Shown one piece after another: positions 59,153 through 64,000 of a stretch of DNA of 64,000 bases. The stretch's first letter is position 1; the number at the start of each line of letters is the position of its first letter. Made by a program: the position numbers and the translations under genes. The stretch is taken from assembly GCF_000244975.1 (NCBI RefSeq), contig NZ_CM001440.1, positions 5,041,498-5,105,497 of the forward strand. Direction: 5' to 3'. The DNA is from Saccharomonospora cyanea NA-134. GTDB taxonomy: Bacteria > Actinomycetota > Actinomycetes > Mycobacteriales > Pseudonocardiaceae. Under the pieces are notes generated by a model. The model searched no databases, was not told the origin of the DNA, and saw only the letters and a program-made list of their open reading frames with translations.

Positions 59153-60088
59153 TCAGTCGCCGGTGACGGCGTGCAGTTCGCGGGCCAGCCAGGTGCCGAC
59201 GAGGGTGAGCAGGCCGGAGTCGACCGGCTCGCGCAGCAGGCGGCGGTAGGAGCGCAGGGTGTGGTGCGCGGGGTCGTGGCGCAGGACGTGCGTGAGGCCG
59301 GGGACGCGGTGGGTCTCGGCTCCGCCCGGCACCAGCCGGGCGATCTCGGCCAGGTCGGCGGGGTCGACCTGGATGTCCTTGTCGCCGGTGACGGCCAGGA
59401 CGCGGGCCTTCGCGGAGGCGAGGTCGTCGCGGGTGTCGTGGACGAGCATTTCGCGCAGCCACCGGGCGTTGACCGGAAACCCCGCGATGCGCGTCACGTC
59501 CGTGTCGGTCTTCTTGACGCGGTCGATGACGCGGTTGCCCACGGCCGCGAGCGGGCGCCGCAGCAGACGCACGGGTGCTGGCAGGCTCCGGACGATCGAG
59601 CGGGCCTGCCAGCGCAGGGCTTCCTCACCCAGGCGGGCGTAGCCGGCCAGCAGCACCACGGCCCGCACCTCCTGGTGGGCGGCGAGGGACATGGCGTGCA
59701 GGGCGCCTTCGCTGTGTCCGACGGCTCCGACGGCATCGGCGCGGACGGCGGGATGCGCGGCCAGAGCCCGCACCGCGGCCGCGGCGTCCTGGCAGTTGCC
59801 GGTGAAGCCCGTGGCCTGCCAGTCGCCAGGAGTGGCGCCGACCCCGCGCCGGTCGTAGCGCAGGGTGCCGATCCCCTCGGCCGCGAGTGCCGAGGCCAGT
59901 GACGGACCGAGGTTCGTCGGGAGTCTCGGCGTGTTGCCGTCACGGTCCAGCGGACCTGAACCGTGCAACAGCAGGACAGCGGGGTGCGGGCCACGTCCGG
60001 CGGGCAGCGTCAGCGTGCCGGCCAGGGGAGTCCCGTCGTCCGCGAGGACCGTCATGTCGAGGTCGGGCAACGCTTCGCTCCATCTCAC
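59153..60088 (-). CDS. Alpha/beta hydrolase (serine aminopeptidase S33-like)
   Basis: A 311-residue hydrolase. Oxyanion region LLLHGSGPLDRDGNT, nucleophile elbow VGAVGHSEGALHAM, acid Asp in AVTGDKDIQVDPAD, catalytic His in VPGLTHVLRHDP. Resembles dienelactone hydrolase/S33 peptidase relatives; the substrate is unknown. GTG 60088 begins 3 nt from a perfect palindrome, suggesting a leaderless, repressor-controlled transcript. The divergent HTH gene is the likely regulator. Confidence 0.85.
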   Translation of the reverse strand: MRWSEALPDLDMTVLADDGTPLAGTLTLPAGRGPHPAVLLLHGSGPLDRDGNTPRLPTNLGPSLASALAAEGIGTLRYDRRGVGATPGDWQATGFTGNCQDAAAAVRALAAHPAVRADAVGAVGHSEGALHAMSLAAHQEVRAVVLLAGYARLGEEALRWQARSIVRSLPAPVRLLRRPLAAVGNRVIDRVKKTDTDVTRIAGFPVNARWLREMLVHDTRDDLASAKARVLAVTGDKDIQVDPADLAEIARLVPGGAETHRVPGLTHVLRHDPAHHTLRSYRRLLREPVDSGLLTLVGTWLARELHAVTGD

Positions 60089-60090
60089 TA

Positions 60091-60110
60091 TGTTCTCAAC
60101 ATTGAGAACA
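60091..60110. promoter_or_regulatory. Perfect palindromic operator between hydrolase and HTH regulator
   Basis: TGTTCTCAA and TTGAGAACA, separated by CA, form a 20-bp palindrome lying between the divergent start codons at 60088 and 60136. AT-rich relative to its surroundings and ideally placed for autoregulation by the HTH protein. Confidence 0.75.
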
Positions 60111-60135
60111 TTATCAGATATGAGATCATGGAGTC

Positions 60136-60666
60136 ATGGCAACCGCAGATCTTCTTCTCCACCCCGTCCGTCTGCGCATCCTGCAGACCCTGCTGGGCTC
60201 CGGTGAGCTGACCACCGCCCAGCTCCGCGACCGGCTGCCCGATGTCTCCGCGGCGACGATGTACCGGCACGTCGCGGCGCTCACCGAAGCGGAGATCCTG
60301 GAGGTGGTACAGGAAAGACCCGTGCGCGGCACTGTCGAACGCAGCTACCGGGTCCGCCAGGACAAGGCCCTCGTCGACGACGACGCCCGCAACACCATGA
60401 CCAAGGACGACCACCGGCGGGCGTTCACCGTCTTCGGCGGGGCCCTGCTGGCCGACTTCGACCGCTACCTCTCCCGTGACGACACCGAACCCGCCCGCGA
60501 GAACCTGCTCTACCGACAGGGCGCGGTCTGGATCACCGACGAGGAGTTCACCGAACTCGTCGAGGAGATCGAGGCCGCCGTCGAGCGCCGCGCCCATACC
60601 AGCCCTGGCGACGGCCGCACCCGCCACATCATCAGCCTGGTGCTGCTACCGGACAAACCCGCGTGA
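60136..60666 (+). CDS. ArsR/winged-helix transcriptional regulator
   Basis: A 176-residue regulator with an N-terminal winged helix: LLLHPVRLRILQTLLGSGEL, TTAQLRDRLPDVSAATMYRH, LTEAEILEVVQERPVRGTVE. A C-terminal helical ligand domain follows (RRAFTVFGGALLADFDRYLS, WITDEEFTELVEEIEAAVER). The type is common next to hydrolase or efflux genes. ATG 60136. It probably binds the 60091-60110 palindrome. Confidence 0.87.
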   Translation: MATADLLLHPVRLRILQTLLGSGELTTAQLRDRLPDVSAATMYRHVAALTEAEILEVVQERPVRGTVERSYRVRQDKALVDDDARNTMTKDDHRRAFTVFGGALLADFDRYLSRDDTEPARENLLYRQGAVWITDEEFTELVEEIEAAVERRAHTSPGDGRTRHIISLVLLPDKPA

Positions 60667-60906
60667 CACCGGGTACACCGAAGCCCCTCCCACTGGTGTG
60701 ACCGACTTTCGGCCCCGGCCCGTATCCCCTCGGACGACTCGGCGGCTCCGGCCGAGCTCGACAGCGAAGGTCCGGGCCGGGTGCCGGAGAACCCACCGGT
60801 TCCGGTCGGCCGGCCACGCTTCCCGCCACGGACGGGTGCCGCACAGCCCGAACCGCACTACGACGACTGAACGACTGAGACCCCAACTGAGCACCTAGAC
60901 AAAGCA

Positions 60907-60940
60907 AAACGGCCCACCTCTGAATCGAGGTGGGCCGTTT
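60907..60940. terminator. Bidirectional terminator at the tRNA operon end
   Basis: AAACGGCCCACCTC (60907-60920) pairs perfectly with GAGGTGGGCCGTTT (60927-60940), loop 6 nt: a 14-bp stem with A/T ends, working in both directions. It closes the tRNA operon on the minus strand. Confidence 0.9.
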
Positions 60941-60956
60941 CTGCAGCTCAGGAGCG

Positions 60957-61030
60957 TGGCCAGGGCCGGGGTCGAACCGGCGACCTTCCGCTTTTCAGGC
61001 GGACGCTCGTACCAACTGAGCTACCTGGCC
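60957..61030 (-). tRNA. tRNA-Phe(GAA)
   Basis: Acceptor GGCCAGG/CCTGGCC, discriminator A, D arm GCTCAGTTGGTACGAGC, anticodon stem TCCGC/GCGGA with loop CTGAAAA giving GAA, T arm GGTTCGACC. 74 nt; CCA is not encoded. Confidence 0.96.
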
Positions 61031-61058
61031 AAAACGCCGGTGCAACACCGGAACGCCG

Positions 61059-61135
61059 TGGCGACCCTGACGGGACTCGAACCCGCGACCTTCGCCGTGA
61101 CAGGGCGACGCGCTAACCAACTGCGCCACAGGGCC
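61059..61135 (-). tRNA. tRNA-Asp(GTC)
   Basis: Acceptor GGCCCTG/CAGGGTC, discriminator G, encoded CCA, D arm GCGCAGTTGGTTAGCGC, anticodon stem TCGCC/GGCGA with loop CTGTCAC giving GTC, T arm GGTTCGAGTCC. 77 nt. Confidence 0.96.
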
Positions 61136-61153
61136 TTGCTATTGAGTTGTTCG

Positions 61154-61226
61154 TACTCCCAACGGGATTCGAACCCGCGTTGCCGCCTTGAAAGGGCGGA
61201 GTCCTAGGCCGCTAGACGATGGGAGC
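61154..61226 (-). tRNA. tRNA-Glu(TTC)
   Basis: Acceptor GCTCCCA/TGGGAGT, anticodon stem CCGCC/GGCGG with loop CTTTCAA giving TTC, T arm GGTTCGAATCC. 73 nt without CCA. First of the Glu-Asp-Phe operon. Confidence 0.95.
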
Positions 61227-61284
61227 CCAGTCGGTTCGGCGAACCGATCGACCGTGCTCTCAGGTCCCCCTGGGAGCGATGACT

Positions 61285-61314
61285 AGTTTACGGTACGGGA
61301 TCCACCCCTTTCAA
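61285..61314 (-). promoter_or_regulatory. Promoter of the Glu-Asp-Phe tRNA operon
   Basis: On the minus strand -35 TTGAAA (complement of 61309-61314) and -10 TAAACT (complement of 61285-61290) are 18 nt apart, about 60 nt before tRNA-Glu. The -35 lies inside the small palindrome CCCCTTT-C-AAAGGGG (61305-61319). Confidence 0.65.
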
Positions 61315-61645
61315 AGGGGGGTCACTTAAGTCGCCATCACACCTCTGACCTGCATAAACGAGGCGACCATCGACCCTCGCACCGAGCCTGCCGCGGCAGC
61401 GGGCTTCGACACCTCGCACCGCCACCCCGGCCGATCTCCCCAACCACAACATCGTTACGCAAACCTTCCTGGCCGAACCCGAGCCGCGAGGACGTTCCGC
61501 GTCTTCGCTGTGGCATGGACCGGAAATGATTGCACCGCGTCCGGCGTCGCCAGTACCTTGACCGAGGACTGCCCAGGTGCCCGACCAGGGGGTGTGCACC
61601 TGGGCACCCGCAACGCGACCGCCCGGGGCACCTCGACCTCCCAGC
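61315..61645. other. Non-coding stretch upstream of the tRNA operon
   Basis: About 330 nt between the tRNA promoter and the end of the small gene at 61646. No frame with coding character, no RNA gene and no strong hairpin was recognised. Confidence 0.5.
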
Positions 61646-61891
61646 TCAGTGCTGCACCGGGCTGCGCCCACTGTCGTCCGGGGCGAGCCCCAACATCTCC
61701 AGCAGCCGCGCGCAGTCCTCCGCTCCGGTGGCGCCGTGTGCGACGGCGATACGAGCTCTGCGGACCTGGTCATCCGAAATTCGCGGGCTCTCCTGGGCCG
61801 CCCGCTGCGCGGGTACTCCGCCGTACCCGCCGCCGTGTCCCTCTCCCTCGTACCGAAGGAGGAACTGCCGCACCTCGACCGACCCGTTCAT
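61646..61891 (-). CDS. Small hypothetical protein
   Basis: An 81-residue protein, unrecognised: MNGSVEVRQFLLRYEGEGHG, a Gly/Gln-rich loop, then a helical part SDDQVRRARIAVAHGA, EDCARLLEMLGLAPDD. No signal peptide or known domain. Codon third positions are mostly G/C, and a strong GGAGGAG ribosome site lies 2 nt before the ATG at 61891, which supports a real gene. It stands alone. Confidence 0.65.
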   Translation of the reverse strand: MNGSVEVRQFLLRYEGEGHGGGYGGVPAQRAAQESPRISDDQVRRARIAVAHGATGAEDCARLLEMLGLAPDDSGRSPVQH

Positions 61892-62280
61892 GGCTCCTCC
61901 AGGGGCTCGACGTCAGGCCGCGAGGCTAACGACCACGAGGAAACGCCCGCAGCCCCCCGGAGAGTGAACTAATGAACACGGAGAGTGGCGACAAGGACAA
62001 CCTCGATCGCGTGGGTCATGAACAGAACCCCACTACCGGGTAACGGCTCCGCAAGCTTTTTTCGTTCCAACACTCGCGATCGTGCTGGAGCTCGTGTAAC
62101 AATCGACGTGCTGACACACCCCCGGTCAGCGCCTGTGGAGATCCCCTCCGGCCCCCGCGTTCCTCCCCCTGGCGCGGGGGCCTCTCCATGTCCGGCCCCG
62201 GTTTCCTCCACCCCCGGTGACCGCCGCAGGATGTGCGCAAGACCACAGATTACCGATCGCCGAGACACAACCGTTATCGT
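61892..62280. other. Intergenic region with a strong GC hairpin
   Basis: 389 nt without a convincing gene between divergent small genes. GGCCCCCGCG (62150-62159) pairs perfectly with CGCGGGGGCC (62173-62182), 13-nt loop. The segment CAAGCTTTTTTCG near 62052 is unusually AT-rich and may belong to a promoter. No known riboswitch was recognised. Confidence 0.5.
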
Positions 62281-62781
62281 GTGGGCGTGCCTCTTCCCTC
62301 ATTCGGACGCAGCCGAAGCTCGAACCGGGCCGCGACCCCAGCGCGCCGCACCGACAGGCCGAAGCCTGCGGCTGACGAGCCGGCCGCCGACGATCCCGAG
62401 CTGTCCAGCTACCTCGCGGCGTTGGCTCCCGAGAGCGATCTCGAGAGCACCGGCTCCGGGCGGCGGTTCGGGGAAGCGCAGGTCTACCAACTGAGGTTCA
62501 GCCTCGCCGCGGGCCAGCAGCTCAAGGAGCTCGCCTCGCAGCTCGGCACCTCCCCCCAGGCCCTGGCCCAGGAATGGGTACTGGAACGCCTCGCGAGCGA
62601 GGCGGGCTCCCAGAGCGCTCCCCGGACGCGGCAACAGCCCCCCGCCCCGCAACCGGCCGCGCAGGAGTTCCCCGCAGGCGAGCCCGCAGAACCCACGGGG
62701 TTCGCGGAGCCCGCGACCGAGGAGTTGTTCCTCGACCAGCACCAGTGGCCCAGCGAACCGGTGCGCGGCCACCACGGCTGA
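62281..62781 (+). CDS. Hypothetical protein with ribbon-helix-helix-like segment
   Basis: A 166-residue protein from GTG 62281 (VGVPLPSFGRSRSSN; GTG 62287 also possible). A basic N-terminus and an acidic linker (ELSSYLAALAPESDLE) precede a core VYQLRFSLAAGQQLKELASQ, LGTSPQALAQEWVLERLA, which looks like a ribbon-helix-helix DNA-binding fold. A Pro/Gln/Glu-rich acidic tail follows. Could be a small DNA-binding regulator; no toxin partner is adjacent. Confidence 0.7.
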   Translation: MGVPLPSFGRSRSSNRAATPARRTDRPKPAADEPAADDPELSSYLAALAPESDLESTGSGRRFGEAQVYQLRFSLAAGQQLKELASQLGTSPQALAQEWVLERLASEAGSQSAPRTRQQPPAPQPAAQEFPAGEPAEPTGFAEPATEELFLDQHQWPSEPVRGHHG

Positions 62782-62807
62782 CCGCGACGCTCGAACCCCG
62801 ACACGAA

Positions 62808-62840
62808 AACGAGCCCCCGCCGATACGGCAGGGGCTCGTT
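62808..62840. terminator. Bidirectional terminator between convergent genes
   Basis: AACGAGCCCC (62808-62817) pairs with GGGGCTCGTT (62831-62840), continued by an inner stem around the loop ATA, with one mismatch. It lies between the RHH-like gene and the cold-shock gene, which end toward each other. Confidence 0.85.
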
Positions 62841-62867
62841 CGTCGTCAGTGGGGGCGACTCAGGTCC

Positions 62868-63071
62868 TCAGAGGGCCCGCACCCTCTGAGCCTGGGGGCC
62901 CTTCTGGCCCTGGCCGACCTCGAACTCCACACGCTGGTTCTCCTCCAGCGTGCGGAAGCCGCGTCCTTCGATCTCCGAGTAGTGAACGAACACATCGCCC
63001 TCACCGCCGTCCTGGGCGATGAAGCCGAAACCCTTCTCGGCGTTGAACCACTTCACAGTGCCTTGCGCCAC
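62868..63071 (-). CDS. Cold-shock protein (CspA family)
   Basis: A 67-residue single-stranded nucleic-acid chaperone with [17 protein letters not shown] (RNP1 KGFGFI) and [14 protein letters not shown] (RNP2 VFVHY). GTG 63071 (VAQGTVKWF) has GAGGAG 7 nt upstream. Length is standard. Probably the major CspA of the organism, acting as an RNA chaperone in the cytosol. Confidence 0.96.
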   Translation of the reverse strand: MAQGTVKWFNAEKGFGFIAQDGGEGDVFVHYSEIEGRGFRTLEENQRVEFEVGQGQKGPQAQRVRAL

Positions 63072-63541
63072 CGCTGTACTCCTCGTTGCTGTTCCGCATG
63101 GTCGCCGCCGAAGCGACGTCCTGGCCGTCCCGGGCGGTTCCAACGAGACGAGCGCGTGAGCGTGTTCGGCTAACGGCTCGCGTCAGAAGTTCCGCGAGTG
63201 TGAAGCCACGAACACGCAAAACGACGGCCACCGAAGAGCCTACCGGCATTTCCGGGTTTGCGAACCCCTTTATGGCTTGGTTGGCCCAACCGGGCGGATC
63301 ATGGGCGGGGATGTTGCGCGAACACCGCCGTCCGCGACCACACACTCGGTCACATCTCGCTCCCGCCACGCTCGATCACAACTCGCTCTCATCCCCCCGA
63401 AGCGGGAACACGGAGAGAAGCCGCAGACGTCATCTATAGGGGTGAATCGACACGAAGGTGTGAGAGTGATCACTCGCCCTGAGGGGCAACGAACAGTCAT
63501 TCCACGACGTCAGCCAGGTACGCGGGGAGAAGGGGACCACA
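63072..63541. other. Divergent intergenic region (cold-shock gene / L,D-transpeptidase gene)
   Basis: 470 nt without a convincing gene. It must hold the leader and promoter of the cold-shock gene and of the transpeptidase. The stretch 63438-63530 contains GGGGTGAATCG and later GTCAGCC-AGGTACGCG, reminiscent of parts of a c-di-AMP (ydaO) riboswitch, but the whole fold could not be traced. Confidence 0.4.
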
Positions 63542-64000
63542 TTGACGGACTCGATGCCGGCATCCAGAAGAAGACCACTCACGCTCTTGGCCTTCGCGCT
63601 CGTCGCGATCCTGGGACTGGCGGCATGCACCGGTTCCGGGGGCGGCAGCAGCACGGCTCAGGGCGCGCCGAACGGTGACGGCACGTCGACGGACTCGTCG
63701 GCGTCGGTCTCCCTCGAACCGGGTGCCGGAAGCGACGACGTCGCCCCGCGCGACCCGGTGTCGGTGACCGTGCAGAACGGCACCATCACCGAGGTCGCTC
63801 TCACCAACCCCGAGGGCGAGGAAGTCGAGGGGGAGCTCTCGGAGGACAAGACCAGCTGGTCGGTGGCCGAGCCACTCGGCTACGGCAAGAAGTACACGTG
63901 GTCGGGCAGCGCCAAGGGCGCGGACGGCAAGGCCGTGCCGATCAAGGGTTCGTTCACCACGGTGAGCCCGTCGGCCACCAACGGCGTGTCGTCCCTCATC
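63542..64000 (+). CDS. L,D-transpeptidase lipoprotein, N-terminal part (3' end outside window)
   Basis: 153 residues are visible. A signal sequence PLTLLALVAILGL-like stretch with lipobox LAAC (LGLAACTGSGG) indicates a membrane-anchored lipoprotein. A Ser/Asp-rich linker is followed by an Ig-like domain (VSVTVQNGTITEVALTNPEG, WSVAEPLGYGKKYTWSGSA), as in the N-terminal domains of mycobacterial LdtB (LdtMt2)-type L,D-transpeptidases that make 3-3 crosslinks in peptidoglycan. The YkuD catalytic domain should follow beyond the window. TTG 63542 has GAAGGGG 6 nt upstream; ATG 63554 is the alternative. Confidence 0.82.
   Translation, partial: MTDSMPASRRRPLTLLAFALVAILGLAACTGSGGGSSTAQGAPNGDGTSTDSSASVSLEPGAGSDDVAPRDPVSVTVQNGTITEVALTNPEGEEVEGELSEDKTSWSVAEPLGYGKKYTWSGSAKGADGKAVPIKGSFTTVSPSATNGVSSLI

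Noticed and set aside
60646-60894. Minus-strand open frame of 82 codons after the ArsR-like gene
   Set aside because: Arg/Val/Gly-rich with no ribosome site or motif; likely chance in GC-rich DNA.
61969-62268. Minus-strand open frame of 99 codons
   Set aside because: No ribosome site, irregular third-position composition, and it crosses the strong hairpin; treated as non-coding.

Overview
The window comes from a high-GC actinomycete, most likely a Pseudonocardiaceae member such as Saccharomonospora (inferred from gene content, roughly 70% GC, many GTG/TTG starts and GTGA/ATGA start-stop overlaps; no rRNA is present to confirm it). Supporting lineage signs are a mycoredoxin-type glutaredoxin, an F420/DDN-type oxidoreductase, a TadA-associated protein, an MT0933-like small protein, and an Ig-domain L,D-transpeptidase of the mycobacterial LdtB type at the right edge. 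No phage, transposase, integrase or CRISPR array was seen.

Left part (1-13.3 kb): end of a LuxR regulator, a secreted glucose/sorbosone-dehydrogenase-like protein with PKD and LGFP repeats, tRNA-Ser(CGA), the tadA pair, an M20 amidohydrolase, prephenate dehydrogenase, then a membrane-themed minus-strand group (methyltransferase, DedA, FUSC) divergent from a NarL-type two-component system.

Most unusual region (13.4-19.5 kb, minus strand): six tightly packed genes encode, in order of transcription, a cytosolic papain-like C1 protease, a protein with five PxGWDPY repeats, a chagasin-type (I42) inhibitor of C1 proteases, an ECF-like sigma factor, a 157-residue two-part protein, and a TPR-CHAT caspase-like protease. 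The C1 protease and the repeat protein appear to end in the same roughly 60-residue module. Two cysteine proteases of different clans, a matching inhibitor and a sigma factor in one operon suggest a proteolysis-controlled transcription or stress/defence switch. This is the best candidate for an undescribed system here. A GbsR/MarR regulator with a near-perfect operator and a divergent ABC-2 exporter follow.

Middle (22.6-33.4 kb): housekeeping and redox genes (aldehyde dehydrogenase, mycoredoxin-like, DDN-like, TetR, OsmC), a stand-alone ketosynthase, a PAS-GGDEF-EAL signalling protein, and a decayed AAA/DUF234-type ATPase.

Rhamnose island (33.4-57.5 kb): a LacI regulator at 56.4 kb faces a minus-strand run of about 15.6 kb. 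The run encodes a rhamnose ABC transporter (one permease frameshifted), mutarotase, L-rhamnose isomerase, a BNR-propeller secreted enzyme, the bifunctional rhamnulose-1-phosphate aldolase/lactaldehyde dehydrogenase, a second sugar isomerase, rhamnulokinase, LutABC lactate oxidation and a tiny LuxR-type regulator. A second operon encodes secreted GH78 and GH106-like rhamnosidases and carries the same TGAAACGTTTC-type operator. Together these would release rhamnose from polymers, import it, split it to DHAP and lactaldehyde, and oxidise the lactaldehyde through lactate to pyruvate.

Right part (57.5-64 kb): YceI, CPBP protease, an alpha/beta hydrolase and its HTH regulator sharing a palindromic operator, a Glu-Asp-Phe tRNA operon with a clear promoter and terminator, two small hypothetical proteins, a cold-shock protein and the start of the L,D-transpeptidase.
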